Shown in pieces: positions 25,774 through 35,070 of a stretch of DNA of 64,000 nucleotides. Position 1 is the stretch's first letter; every line of letters begins with the position of its first letter. The DNA lies in the NCBI RefSeq assembly GCF_040219615.1, contig NZ_JAVJSE010000040.1, positions 201,794-265,793 on the forward strand, in the 5' to 3' direction. The notes below the pieces were generated by a model that was not told the DNA's origin, ran no database searches, and was given only the letters and a program-made list of their open reading frames with translations. The stretch is from Thalassobaculum_A sp040219615. GTDB lineage: Bacteria > Pseudomonadota > Alphaproteobacteria > Thalassobaculales > Thalassobaculaceae. A program made the translations under genes and the position numbers.

Positions 25774-27351
25774 TTATCCCGCCCGCGCGAAGCTGGCGGC
25801 CTGGGCCTCGGCCCAGGGCAGGGCGAAGGGCTGCAGGCAGTCGGGCCGGGACAGCTGCCCCGGGGTCAGCCGGGAATGCAACAGGCTGGCCGGGTCCGAC
25901 GTGCGCAGGTGCAGCAGGTCGACGGTGATCCCGTCCGGCCGGTCGAGGCCCATGGCGCCCAGCATCTCGCCGAAGCCGACCAGCGTGTTGCGGTGGAAGT
26001 TGGCGACCCGGACCGCCTTGTCCGGCACCACCAGCGCGCGCTGCCGGGTCGGGTCCTGGGTCGCCACCCCGGTCGGGCAGCGGTTGGTGTGGCAGGACCG
26101 CGCCTGGATGCAGCCGATCGCGAACATGAAGCCGCGCGCCGAGTTGCACCAGTCGGCGCCGAGCGCCAGCGCGGTGGCGATGTCGGCGCCCGAGATGATC
26201 TTGCCGCTGGCGCCGATCCGGATGCGGTCGCGGATGCCGGCCCCGACCAGGGTCATGTTCACGAAGTGCAGGCCCTCGCGCAGCGGCATGCCGACGCTGT
26301 TGGTGAACTCGACCGGCGCCGCCCCGGTGCCGCCCTCGCTGCCGTCCACCACGATGAAGTCCGGGTAGATGTCCTCCTGGGTCATGGCCTTCACGATCGC
26401 CATGAACTCGTGCGGGTGGCCGACACACAGCTTGAAGCCGACCGGCTTGCCCGCGCTCAGCTCGCGCAGGCGCCGCAGGAAGTGCACGAACTCCACCGGC
26501 GTCGAGAACGCCGGATGCGCCGCCGGCGACACGCAGTCGACGCCCATCGGGATGCCGCGGGCCTCGACGATCTCCGGGGTGATCTTGGAGGCCGGCAGCA
26601 CGCCGCCATGGCCGGGCTTGGCGCCCTGCGACAGCTTGACCTCGATCATCCTGATCTGCGGGTCGGCGGCCTGCTTCGCGAACTTGTCGGGATCGAAGCC
26701 GCCGTCGTCGGCGCGGCAGCCGAAATAGCCGGAGCCGAGTTCCCAGATCAGGTCGCCGCCATGCTGGCGGTGGTAGCGCGAGATGCCGCCCTCGCCGGTG
26801 TCGTGGGCGAAGCCACCCAGCTTGGCGCCCTTGTTCAGGGCCTGGATGGCGTTGCCGCTGAGCGCGCCGAAGCTCATCGCCGACACGTTGAACAGCGAGA
26901 TCGCGTAGGGCTGCCGGCAGGCCGCGCCGCCGACCGTGATCCGGAAGTCGAAGCTTTCCGGGTGGCGCGGCGCCAGCGAGTGGGTGAAATAGGCGTATTC
27001 CGGCTTGTAGACGTCCTGCTGGGTGCCGAACGGCACGGTCTGCACCGCCTGCTTGGCGCGCTGGTAGACCAGCGACCGCTGCTCGCGGTTGAACGGGAAG
27101 GCGTCGGCGTCGCTCTCGATCAGGTACTGCCGGATCTCCGGCCGGATGCCCTCGAACAGCCAGCGCATATGCGCGATGACCGGATAGTTGCGCAGCAGGC
27201 TGTGGCGGGTCTGCCGGAGGTCGTACAGGCCGAGCGCCGACAGCGGCCCGGCGACGGCGAGAGCGACCCAGCCGTACCAGACGCCCGCGGCACCGAGCAC
27301 CGCCCCGATCGCCGCCACCGCGATCAGGACCGCGAAGACCGAATAGCGCAT
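25774..27351 (-). CDS. FMN-binding glutamate synthase family protein (GltB-like, membrane-anchored)
   Basis: This 525-residue protein starts with two hydrophobic helices (residues 4-45), then the FMN-binding synthase barrel: FNVSAMSFGALSGNAIQALNKGA, HDTGEGGIS, KPGHGGVLPASKIT and VDGSEGGTGAAPVEF. A 3Fe-4S cluster motif follows as C-x5-C-x4-C in CIQARSCHTNRCPTGVA. It lacks the glutaminase domain of true GltB, so it cannot use glutamine directly. Members are annotated as glutamate synthase-like but the substrate is uncertain. It is transcribed alone; the 86 bases between it and the nuclease-like gene show no clear promoter. Confidence 0.85.
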   Translation of the reverse strand: MRYSVFAVLIAVAAIGAVLGAAGVWYGWVALAVAGPLSALGLYDLRQTRHSLLRNYPVIAHMRWLFEGIRPEIRQYLIESDADAFPFNREQRSLVYQRAKQAVQTVPFGTQQDVYKPEYAYFTHSLAPRHPESFDFRITVGGAACRQPYAISLFNVSAMSFGALSGNAIQALNKGAKLGGFAHDTGEGGISRYHRQHGGDLIWELGSGYFGCRADDGGFDPDKFAKQAADPQIRMIEVKLSQGAKPGHGGVLPASKITPEIVEARGIPMGVDCVSPAAHPAFSTPVEFVHFLRRLRELSAGKPVGFKLCVGHPHEFMAIVKAMTQEDIYPDFIVVDGSEGGTGAAPVEFTNSVGMPLREGLHFVNMTLVGAGIRDRIRIGASGKIISGADIATALALGADWCNSARGFMFAIGCIQARSCHTNRCPTGVATQDPTRQRALVVPDKAVRVANFHRNTLVGFGEMLGAMGLDRPDGITVDLLHLRTSDPASLLHSRLTPGQLSRPDCLQPFALPWAEAQAASFARAG

Positions 27352-27672
27352 GTTCCCTCCCCGAGGGCGGCCTTCGGTCCCGCCCCGCGCCGATCGCGGT
27401 TGCCGGGGCCGTGACGCCCTGTTTGAAGAAGAGCGTATTCCCGGGACATGAAAAGGATATTAAGAGCGGCCGGGGCGGCGCCCGGCCCCGGACGGCGCCT
27501 TTCGCGCTCGACGAGCGCTGCCGATCGCGCAGAGGCTGACCACGTGGCCGGCGACTCGCATGACGAACAAGCCTCCCGGCAGTATTCCAGCGCCCGGATC
27601 CTTGCATCGGACAGGGATCGCCGGCAGCGATGTCCTCGGCGGTCTCCGAACAATCCAGCCCTTTCCGAGAGA
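27352..27672. other. Non-coding gap, no gene seen
   Basis: The 321 bases between two minus-strand genes hold no plausible coding frame. A GC-rich inverted segment (CCGGGGC and GCCCCGG arms near 27470-27500) could form a hairpin. The stretch should contain the promoter of the glutamate-synthase-like gene, but no clear element was recognised. Confidence 0.4.
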
Positions 27673-29235
27673 CTATCGGATCGAGTGGTCCTCTTTCGTA
27701 CCCACTGGTCCCTGCCGAGTCAGTTCGTTCAGAGTCGATAGCAGATCGACGATCCGGAACGGCTTTCGGATGATCCGCGTGTCGATCCCCGTGAAGGACA
27801 GATCGTTCATCTCCGAGCCGACGTAACCGGAGATGAACAGGGCCGGCAGGTTCGGTCGAGTTCTGCGAACCGCCCTAACGAATTCAAGGCCGTCCATGGG
27901 GCCCGGCAACCTGACATCGCTCAGAATCGCGGCCACGTCCTCGGTCGAGCCCTGCAGGTGCTCGAGCGCTTCCGTCGGCAACGGGAACGCAGTGACCTTC
28001 AAGCCGAGTTGGGAGAGCCCTTCCTCAAGGAATGAACGGACTTTGTCATTGTCTTCGACCAGCAATATCGCCTGGCCTGACCCGTATGGGATGGACAGCG
28101 GCACAGACTGCCGGTCAGTGCTCGCGCCCGTTTCCCGCCTGGGGAGAAAGAGGCTCAGGACCGTTCCCACCCCTTGCTCGGACTGAATCGTCACGGAGCC
28201 CCCCGAATCTTCGGCGAAGTCGCGAATGATCGCGAGCCCGAGGCCCGTACCGCCTCGGGTCGATTTGGTCGTGACGAACGGATCGAAGACCCGCCCCAGG
28301 ATCTCCGAGTGGATGCCGGTACCGGTGTCGGAGATGGCGAGCCGCATCATCGGGTTCGAGTGCCCCGCCCGGCCGACGTCGGAGAGCGACAGCACGATCT
28401 GGCCTCCGTCGGGCATCGCGTCCCGCGCGTTCAACGCAGCGTTCAACACCGCCGTCTCCAGACGGACCTTGTCCAGCCGACCCACCGCCTGGTCGAGTTC
28501 CGGCCGGAACTCGATCTCAACCTGCGTCCCGACCACCCGCGAAAGCGTCGGCAGGAACTCCCGGATAGTGGAAACCAGATCGATATCGATCGGTGACCTG
28601 AGTTGCCGATTGAAGAAGGCGAGCAGCCTCTCCGCCAACGCCGCCCCGTTCTCCACGGACAGATGCGCCCGCTCGATCAATCGACTGGCATCGGGCGTAC
28701 TGCCGTATCTGAGCTTCAGGATGTCCAGATTTCCGGAGACGACCGACAGTAGGTTGTTGAAGTCGTGCGCGACTTCGACCAGCACTCGGGACAATGTGGC
28801 TTCCCGTTCCGCGCGAATCAGCCGTTCGCGTATATCGTTGACGGCTGAGATGTCCTGCACGGTTCCGCGAAAGCGGATCGGTCGACCGCCCTCGTCGAAC
28901 TCGTGGCGTCCATGCTCAAGAACGTGACGGACCGTCGCGTCCGGCAGGACGATTCGATGCTCGATCTGGTATGGCATGCCGGTTTTCCGCGAGCCGTGGA
29001 TGGCGGCGTGGACCGTCTCCAGGTCATCCGGATGTATTAAACGATCAAATCCATCCAATGACGGCCGGAAGACCTCCGGATCGACGCCGAATACTATGTA
29101 GGTCGCGCTCGACCAGCGCAGCGCCCGGTCCGTAAGGTCGACTTCCCAATAGCCGATTCCGGTCAATTGCTCGATCAGGGTGAGCCTCTGCCGTACTTCG
29201 TTGTCCGGTAGCGCCCCGGGCGGATTCTTGTCCAT
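27673..29235 (-). CDS. PAS sensor histidine kinase with C-terminal receiver (hybrid kinase)
   Basis: This 520-residue soluble kinase has a PAS domain at residues 20-135 (IGYWEVDLTDRALRW to RGTVQDIS) and a phosphoacceptor His157 in VEVAHDFNNLL. The catalytic ATPase boxes are LNAALNARDAM, ISDTGTGI and GGTGLGLAI. A receiver domain spans residues 388-510 with phospho-accepting Asp440 (LSDVRLPG) and Lys in IRKPF. No membrane segment is present, so it senses a cytoplasmic signal. It follows the LuxR regulator gene by 30 bases on the same strand and probably phosphorylates it. Confidence 0.9.
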   Translation of the reverse strand: MDKNPPGALPDNEVRQRLTLIEQLTGIGYWEVDLTDRALRWSSATYIVFGVDPEVFRPSLDGFDRLIHPDDLETVHAAIHGSRKTGMPYQIEHRIVLPDATVRHVLEHGRHEFDEGGRPIRFRGTVQDISAVNDIRERLIRAEREATLSRVLVEVAHDFNNLLSVVSGNLDILKLRYGSTPDASRLIERAHLSVENGAALAERLLAFFNRQLRSPIDIDLVSTIREFLPTLSRVVGTQVEIEFRPELDQAVGRLDKVRLETAVLNAALNARDAMPDGGQIVLSLSDVGRAGHSNPMMRLAISDTGTGIHSEILGRVFDPFVTTKSTRGGTGLGLAIIRDFAEDSGGSVTIQSEQGVGTVLSLFLPRRETGASTDRQSVPLSIPYGSGQAILLVEDNDKVRSFLEEGLSQLGLKVTAFPLPTEALEHLQGSTEDVAAILSDVRLPGPMDGLEFVRAVRRTRPNLPALFISGYVGSEMNDLSFTGIDTRIIRKPFRIVDLLSTLNELTRQGPVGTKEDHSIR

Positions 29236-29265
29236 TTACGTCTGACCTGTCTGAATTCTCGCCTC

Positions 29266-29904
29266 TCAGACGACCGACTTGCGGAGCGCAGACGCAACCG
29301 CGTCGGCTCGGTTCCGGACCCCAAGAACATCGAAGATCCGAGAAACGTGCTCCTTCACCGTAGCCTCCGAAATGCCGAGATCCCTGGCGATCTCCTTGTT
29401 CGTCCTCCCGTCGACGATCTGGCGGAGGATCTGCATCTGGCGGGCGGTCAGCACGGGCGGCGGCGGACCGGACCGAGCTTGCTCATGCAGACTCAGCGTC
29501 CGTGCGATCGCTCCCGACAACGGCGGAAAATAGGACCCGTTGCGAAACACCTTGAGAACGATATCGAGAACGGATCGGGCGCCGAAACTCTTCGGGACGT
29601 AGCCTGCCACCCCGATAGACCGAGCGGCCTCCAGTTCTGCTTCCGTGACCGCGCCGGAGAACAGGACGACCGGAACGCCCGGGTACCGCTCTACGACCCG
29701 CTTGATGCCGTCGACGCCCGTACCGCCGGGCATCCTGAAATCGATGAGGATCAGATCCGGGACATCATTGGACTCCAGAACCGACAATGCCTCTGAATAG
29801 TTCCCGGATTCCAGCACAATCAACCCTGGTACGGACTCTCGAAAAAACTCGGCAAGAGTTTCTCGGAGAACGGCATGATCGTCGACAATCAAAAGGCGTT
29901 TCAT
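29266..29904 (-). CDS. LuxR/NarL-type response regulator
   Basis: This 212-residue regulator has a receiver domain with acidic pocket DDH (8-10), phospho-site Asp55 (LILIDFRMPGG) and Lys in YVPKSFG. The C-terminal LuxR-type helix-turn-helix is LTARQMQILRQIVDGRTNKEIARDLGISEATVKEHV. It is the first gene of an operon with the hybrid kinase. An inverted repeat in the divergent promoter region is a candidate autoregulatory site that may also control the globin receptor gene on the other side. Confidence 0.93.
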   Translation of the reverse strand: MKRLLIVDDHAVLRETLAEFFRESVPGLIVLESGNYSEALSVLESNDVPDLILIDFRMPGGTGVDGIKRVVERYPGVPVVLFSGAVTEAELEAARSIGVAGYVPKSFGARSVLDIVLKVFRNGSYFPPLSGAIARTLSLHEQARSGPPPPVLTARQMQILRQIVDGRTNKEIARDLGISEATVKEHVSRIFDVLGVRNRADAVASALRKSVV

Positions 29905-29956
29905 TCGATTCTCTCGGACTTGACGGCAAAGCTCTCGTTCGCGGCACTCGACCCTA

Positions 29957-29972
29957 CCCTACTATCGTAGGG
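29957..29972. promoter_or_regulatory. Inverted repeat CCCTAC-N4-GTAGGG in a divergent promoter region
   Basis: Six-base arms with a four-base spacer give a perfect dyad of 16 bp in the 149-base gap between the LuxR regulator (minus) and the globin-coupled receptor (plus). Such dyads suit dimeric NarL/LuxR-type regulators, so the adjacent regulator is the natural candidate to bind it. Binding is inferred. Confidence 0.5.
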
Positions 29973-30053
29973 GGCCCGATCCTTCAAAACTCAACGAAAT
30001 GCACATCGATTGCCGCCAATGCTCCCGGGTACGGCCACCACAGGAGCTTTGAT

Positions 30054-31403
30054 ATGTCTCAGGCGTCAGGCGTTGACAGTACCGACCTCGCAAATCGTCT
30101 CCACTTCATGCGGACGAACGATGAGACGACGAAGATCCTGCGCGATACGTGGGGGCTCATAGAGCCGGCGCTTCCCGGCATCCTCGAGCGATTCTATCGG
30201 CATGTCCTGACGGTTCCCGCCCTGGCCGCCCTCATCGGCGGCAAGTCGGCATCCCTCACCGCTGCCCAGAGCGCCCACTGGAAGAGGCTGTTCACCAGCG
30301 GCTTCGACGCAGGGTATGTCGAGAGCGTCCGCCGCATCGGTTCGGCCCACAACCGCATCGGCCTGGAGCCCCGTTGGTACATCGGCGGTTACAGCTACGT
30401 CATCTGCGAGCTGATCCACGTCATCGTAAGACACAATCGCTGGTCGCCCTCGAAGGCCTCGTCCGCGATCGCCGCCGCCACCAAGGCCGTCATGATCGAC
30501 ATGGACTTTGCGATCTCCGTCTATCAGGAGGAGATGCTGGCCGAACGCCAGACACGCCAACGACATGTCGACCAATCCATCCAGGAATTCAGAGGCGAGA
30601 GCGAAGAAGCGCTGCGGCTCGTCGGCGACGCGGTCGCGGAGATGCGCGGTGTGGCGCAATCGATGATCAGCATCGCGCAGCGGACCACGGACCATTCCCT
30701 CAGCGTCGCGGCCGCGTCCGAACAAGCGTCCAGCAATGTCCAGACCGTCGCCTCCGCAGCGGAGGAGCTGTCTTCCTCCATCGTCGAGATCGATCGACAG
30801 GTCGGAGAATCCACGCAGATCACGACGACCGCGGTTGCGAACGCCGAGCGCACCAACGACCAGATCCGGGGCCTCGCGCAAGCGGCGCAGAAGATCGGCG
30901 AGGTCGTGAAGCTCATCAACGACATCGCCAGCCAGACGAACCTGCTCGCGCTGAACGCGACGATCGAGGCGGCCCGGGCCGGTGAAGCCGGCAAGGGCTT
31001 CGCGGTGGTCGCATCCGAGGTGAAGTCCCTCGCCACCCAGACCGCTCGGGCCACCGAGGAGATCTCGGGCAAGGTTTCCGAGATGCAGTCCGCAACGACC
31101 GGCGCGGTCGATGCCATCCAGGAGATCACGGATACCATCCGCCGGATCGACCAGATATCGACCTCGATCGCATCCGCGATCGAGCAGCAGCGAACCGCGA
31201 CGGCGGAGATCGCCCAGAACGTCCAACAGGCGGCCGTCGGGACTCAGGAGGTGTCGAGCACGATCGTCGAGGTGACATCCGGCACCCGCGAGGTCAGTGA
31301 ACGCGGGAGCGGGGTGGCCGACTCCGCAACGGTGGTGACCGAGCGTACGGACCGGCTGCGGGCGGACATCGAGGCCTTCTTCGAACGGATCCGGGCGGCG
31401 TGA
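30054..31403 (+). CDS. Globin-coupled methyl-accepting chemotaxis protein (HemAT-like)
   Basis: This 449-residue cytoplasmic receptor has a globin sensor at residues 10-175 carrying the protoglobin signature IGSAHNRIGLEPRWYIGGY, with likely haem ligand His99. This is followed by a helical signalling domain with the highly conserved hairpin INDIASQTNLLALNATIEAA and GKGFAVVASEVKSLA. There are no membrane helices. It should bind oxygen (or CO/NO) on haem and feed CheA for aerotaxis, or a Che-like pathway. ATG 30054 has AGGAG at 30042-30046. Upstream is a dyad shared with a LuxR regulator. Confidence 0.93.
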   Translation: MSQASGVDSTDLANRLHFMRTNDETTKILRDTWGLIEPALPGILERFYRHVLTVPALAALIGGKSASLTAAQSAHWKRLFTSGFDAGYVESVRRIGSAHNRIGLEPRWYIGGYSYVICELIHVIVRHNRWSPSKASSAIAAATKAVMIDMDFAISVYQEEMLAERQTRQRHVDQSIQEFRGESEEALRLVGDAVAEMRGVAQSMISIAQRTTDHSLSVAAASEQASSNVQTVASAAEELSSSIVEIDRQVGESTQITTTAVANAERTNDQIRGLAQAAQKIGEVVKLINDIASQTNLLALNATIEAARAGEAGKGFAVVASEVKSLATQTARATEEISGKVSEMQSATTGAVDAIQEITDTIRRIDQISTSIASAIEQQRTATAEIAQNVQQAAVGTQEVSSTIVEVTSGTREVSERGSGVADSATVVTERTDRLRADIEAFFERIRAA

Positions 31404-31497
31404 TGAGCCGCCCCCTCTCGAAGCAGCCGACACCCGGCGCTCCTGCCGAATCCGCCGAGGCTCGGAACAATCGAAAGCCGACCCGAGAACTCCCGCC

Positions 31498-32610
31498 ATG
31501 GACGCTAATATGAGCCTGGCTCTGTTCGACACGCTCGAGGAAGCGGTCGTCGCCGTGAACGATCAAGCTGAGATCATCTTCGTGAACTCGAGCGCCACAA
31601 GGCTCTTCGGCTACAAACGATCGGAACTCCTCGGTCAATCTCTGGATGTCCTGCTTCCTGAGCACCATCGCTCGAAGCATGCCGACTATTTCGCCGGGTT
31701 CCGGGAAAGCGGCGTAGCGGCCCGGATGAAGAGCGAACGAGCCGCCGTGCGCGGTAGGCGAACGGACGGATCGGAATTCGACGCCGAAGCTTCGATCTGC
31801 CGGTCCGAGTTCGGCGGGCAACAGGTCTTCATCGCCGTGCTGCGGGACGTTACGAGGCGCAAGGCCCACGAGCATGAACTGATCGAGGCTCGGAAGGCCG
31901 CCGAGGAGGCGAACCGGCACAAGTCGATGTTCCTGGCCGGGGTCAGCCACGAGCTACGTACGCCGCTGAACGCCATCATCGGGTTCGCCGAAATCATCCG
32001 GGACGAGGCGTTGGGCCCCGAGGCCGTCAGGAAGTACCGGGAGTATGCGGGTGACATCGCGAGCAGCGGTGTCCATCTCGCGGCGGTAATCAACGATCTG
32101 ATCGATCTATCGCGTGCGGAATCGGGCATGCAGGCCGTCGACCCCGATCTGATCGACCTTCGCGACCTCGCAGAGCAGTGCATCCGAAGTCTTCGTCCAT
32201 TGATCGAGGAGAAGGCGATCCGTTGCAGCACGCACATCCCCGAGACGGCGCGATCGCTGAGGGCCGACCGCAAGGCCGTCCGTCAGATGCTGATAAACCT
32301 GCTGTCGAACGCGATACGGCACACGCCGGCCGGGGGTTCGATCGATATCGTCGCCGCTCTCGATTCCGATGAAGAGCTGGTTCTGCGCGTTCGGGACAAT
32401 GGCGCCGGCATCCCGGACACCAAACTGCCCTGGGTTACGATACCGTTCAACAGCGACCGCAACTATGTCGCGTCCCAACGCGTCGGGACGGGGCTCGGGC
32501 TCGCAATAACCAAACGGCTACTGGAGCTTCACGATGGCAGGATGACGATCCGTAGCACGGTTGGTGCAGGCACGACCGTGGATCTGATTTTCCCGAGGCG
32601 TATGAAATAA
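31498..32610 (+). CDS. PAS sensor histidine kinase
   Basis: This 370-residue soluble kinase has a PAS domain at residues 5-120 (FDTLEEAVVAVNDQAEIIFVN to FIAVLRDVTRRK). His151 lies in FLAGVSHELRTPLNAIIGF, and the ATPase boxes are LINLLSNAIRHT, VRDNGAGIP and GTGLGLAI. The PAS type (FGYKRSELLGQSLDVLLP) often binds haem or flavin, as in FixL-like kinases, but no haem ligand is confirmed. Its position 94 bases after the globin receptor hints at gas or redox sensing. It ends directly before a run of 13 G, whose effect on the transcript is unknown. Confidence 0.9.
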   Translation: MDANMSLALFDTLEEAVVAVNDQAEIIFVNSSATRLFGYKRSELLGQSLDVLLPEHHRSKHADYFAGFRESGVAARMKSERAAVRGRRTDGSEFDAEASICRSEFGGQQVFIAVLRDVTRRKAHEHELIEARKAAEEANRHKSMFLAGVSHELRTPLNAIIGFAEIIRDEALGPEAVRKYREYAGDIASSGVHLAAVINDLIDLSRAESGMQAVDPDLIDLRDLAEQCIRSLRPLIEEKAIRCSTHIPETARSLRADRKAVRQMLINLLSNAIRHTPAGGSIDIVAALDSDEELVLRVRDNGAGIPDTKLPWVTIPFNSDRNYVASQRVGTGLGLAITKRLLELHDGRMTIRSTVGAGTTVDLIFPRRMK

Positions 32611-32623
32611 GGGGGGGGGGGGG
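32611..32623 (+). repeat. Homopolymer G13 tract right after a kinase stop codon
   Basis: Thirteen consecutive G follow the TAA of the PAS kinase without any spacer. Such tracts slip during replication. Here slippage would not alter the reading frame but could affect the 3' end of the mRNA or extend from the opposite strand. It may also mark a repaired or rearranged junction, since the following 200 bases are AT-richer and the next gene is truncated. Confidence 0.75.
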
Positions 32624-32830
32624 CAATTCCAGATATTGAAGTTCTCTTCTCGGCAAGAGTGAAAAGGAAACAAGACACCCAAGAGAATATGATTCGCTAC
32701 TCTATTCAATCCTTGCCATCGTTGCTTGCCGAAGAACGGTTCACCCGAACCAGCGAGGCATTCGTCCGTCACATGCCACTGACCGGCACCCGAGGCAGAC
32801 AGGGTTCAAGTTATTCCGATTGTTGCTGGC

Positions 32831-34651
32831 TCACTTCCTGGAGGGCGACGGGTCCGTCGCGTCGGGCCTGAAGAACCTCGTGAAGCGGAGTTGGCTGTCC
32901 ATCTCCCAGAACCAGTCCGACGAGGCCGTCGCAAAGTCGCGAACACGCTCCTCGTTGGTCAGCGCCAGGCTCAGCGCCTCCTGCAGCCGCAACTCGTCCC
33001 GTTTGAGCTCGGTGACGTCGACGCCGGTGCTGAGGACCCCGGTGACCTCGCCATCCCGGCCCCGGATCAGGACGTTGCGCCAGGTTATAGTGAGCCTGCC
33101 GCCGGCTTTCGTGGTCACCTCGCTGATGGACGTGACGTCGAACCCGCTGACGCCGATCACTCTTTGGCTGAACCGACGCTTCAACTCCTCGCGTGTGTCG
33201 GCGGCGATCAGGACGTCGTAGCAGTTCCGGCCGATCACCTCATCGGCCTCGAAGCCGAACAACTCCAGCGCCACGCGGTTGATCGCGACGACCGTGCCGT
33301 CGACGGCAAGCTCGAGGACGATCGTCTGCGAGGCTTCGAGAAGCAGCTCGGCGCGCTGCCGACCGGACTCGACCACCTGCAGGGCCCGCTCCCGATCGCG
33401 CACCGCGCCGCGCAGGTGAGCGAGCATCCGATTGAAGGACTCGGCCAGACCGCCGATCTCGTCGCGCCGGGCGAATTCGATGTCCGGTTGCGAGGCTATG
33501 TTGCCCGCGGCAACCGCCCCCGCGGCCTCGCGGAGTTCGTCGAGGGGCACGATCACCGACCTGCCATACACCAGGGCGACCAAGGCAACGGCGATCAGGG
33601 CACCGACGATCACGGCGAGATTGCTCTGCCGCGCCTTGATGAACTCGGGCATGTAGGTCTTCTTGGATACCGTCGTGACCACGATCCAATGGAGCCCCCA
33701 TTCGTCGCGGAACGGCGCGACGCCGAAGTCTTCGGCCTCCCCGCCGACCTCCACCGACTGGGTATGTCTGCCGGTCAGTGCCGCGAGCTGAGGGAACCGC
33801 GCTTCGATGGCCCTGGCGGCCGCGGCGATGGCCGGCGACGCGCTGTCGCGGGCAAGGCGGCGGACCCCGGTCGGCCTCCCACCGTCGTCGACCAGGAACG
33901 GTCGCTCGTCGAAACCGGAAGCGACGAGGAAGCCCTTCGTGTCCATGATGAAGGTCGATGCCTTTGCGGAGCCGTCGGAATCCCGCAGGAAGCGATCCAG
34001 GGAAGCGACGAAATGGTCCGCCCCGAGCACGCCTCGCGGGGTGCCGTCCGGCCCCGACAGCGGCATGCTTGCCGGGAGCGACATGTCGTGGCCGGTACTG
34101 AGCACGTAGATGTCGCCCCATGTCGGTCGACCGGCCTGTTCCGCCGCTTCGAACCAGGGCCGCCGCCGGCTGTCGAAATCCTCCAGCGTGAGCAGTTCGG
34201 CACCTCGCTCGGCGTTCTTCGTCGCCGCGAACTTCCGCAGCGTCCCGGCCGCGGAAGCGTCGGTCGCCATGAAGTAGGGGTCCTGTTTTCGGCCGTCGTG
34301 CCCACCGGCGACGAGCCCGCCGTCCAGACCGCCCAGATACATGCTCGACACGACATCGGACGCGAGCGCGGCTTCGAGGAGCAGCCTCTCCGGAACGCCC
34401 GCCTCCGGTCGGTCGGCGCCGAGCCGCTCGATCGTCCGACCCGTCTTCAGAAGGTCGCCGCGCGCCGCCGCGAAACGGTGCTCCAGGTGATCGAGCGTGT
34501 GCGTCAGCCGCTCCAACTGAAGCCTCTCTGCCAGCGTGGCGGCAGCGTGACGGCCCGCGGTTTCCGACAGATACGCCATCGCCGCGCCGGCGATGACGAC
34601 CAGCAGCGAGACCGTGACCGCGAACGTAGTTACGAGAGAGGAACGCCACAT
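32831..34651 (-). CDS. Membrane sensor with Cache, HAMP and PAS, truncated in its second PAS domain
   Basis: This 606-residue protein has a membrane helix at about residues 6-28 and a long periplasmic Cache-type domain (SSMYLGGLDGGLVAGGHDG, RRRPWFEAAEQAGRPTWGDIYV). A second helix (LAVIVGALIAVALVALVYG) follows, then HAMP (LDELREAAGAVAAGN to FNRMLAHL) and PAS (SQTIVLELAVDGTVVAINR). A second PAS starts (FATASSDWFWEMDSQLRFT) but breaks off within a few residues and ends in an unrelated polar tail. No kinase, GGDEF or MCP output follows, so the 3' part has been lost. ATG 34651 was chosen; it fits the membrane helix. Confidence 0.8.
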   Translation of the reverse strand: MWRSSLVTTFAVTVSLLVVIAGAAMAYLSETAGRHAAATLAERLQLERLTHTLDHLEHRFAAARGDLLKTGRTIERLGADRPEAGVPERLLLEAALASDVVSSMYLGGLDGGLVAGGHDGRKQDPYFMATDASAAGTLRKFAATKNAERGAELLTLEDFDSRRRPWFEAAEQAGRPTWGDIYVLSTGHDMSLPASMPLSGPDGTPRGVLGADHFVASLDRFLRDSDGSAKASTFIMDTKGFLVASGFDERPFLVDDGGRPTGVRRLARDSASPAIAAAARAIEARFPQLAALTGRHTQSVEVGGEAEDFGVAPFRDEWGLHWIVVTTVSKKTYMPEFIKARQSNLAVIVGALIAVALVALVYGRSVIVPLDELREAAGAVAAGNIASQPDIEFARRDEIGGLAESFNRMLAHLRGAVRDRERALQVVESGRQRAELLLEASQTIVLELAVDGTVVAINRVALELFGFEADEVIGRNCYDVLIAADTREELKRRFSQRVIGVSGFDVTSISEVTTKAGGRLTITWRNVLIRGRDGEVTGVLSTGVDVTELKRDELRLQEALSLALTNEERVRDFATASSDWFWEMDSQLRFTRFFRPDATDPSPSRK

Positions 34652-35070
34652 GGGATCCTGCTGCGCTGGAATGCGTAGGAGTCGGCGACCCCGGACACAT
34701 GCCGCATGTTCCGACTGAACGGTCAGGGGGAGTCTACGCGGGCCGTATCGGCTCCACAAACCGGCATCCGGCCGCCGCCGTCCACGCGGAGCGGGACGCT
34801 CCTGGCGCGGCGCTGCCGGGTTCGCTGGGCCCCCACGACGACGCCCCGCGCGACGTTCTTCGCTTTCCGCCAGGGCAAGGATGGCGCACTGTCGCCAGCT
34901 CGAAGAACCGCCGGGCCCCGGAAAGTCCTCGCCGAATGTCGCGACTTGGCGATCAGAATGGAAGAATATGTAATTAGCTATTGAGTTTAATTTACCCTAT
35001 TGGTTGATCTAAGTGTGAGCCGTGCCCCCGGTCCCAGCGGATTGGACCGGAGGCAACGAAGGTCGCTCGA
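34652..35070. other. Intergenic region with AT-rich promoter side, no gene seen
   Basis: The 419 bases separate a minus-strand sensor from a plus-strand response regulator. No coding frame looks real. The last 100 bases, from about 34960, become AT-rich and should hold the promoter of the OmpR-type regulator; no clear -35/-10 pair can be named. Confidence 0.4.

Noticed and set aside
25876..27414. 512-codon plus-strand frame over the glutamate-synthase-like gene
   Set aside because: It is an antisense shadow; the minus strand has FMN and iron-sulfur motifs.
32659..32871. 70-codon frame after the G13 tract, considered as a remnant gene
   Set aside because: A short, polar sequence with no family resemblance; it overlaps the end of the truncated sensor on the other strand.
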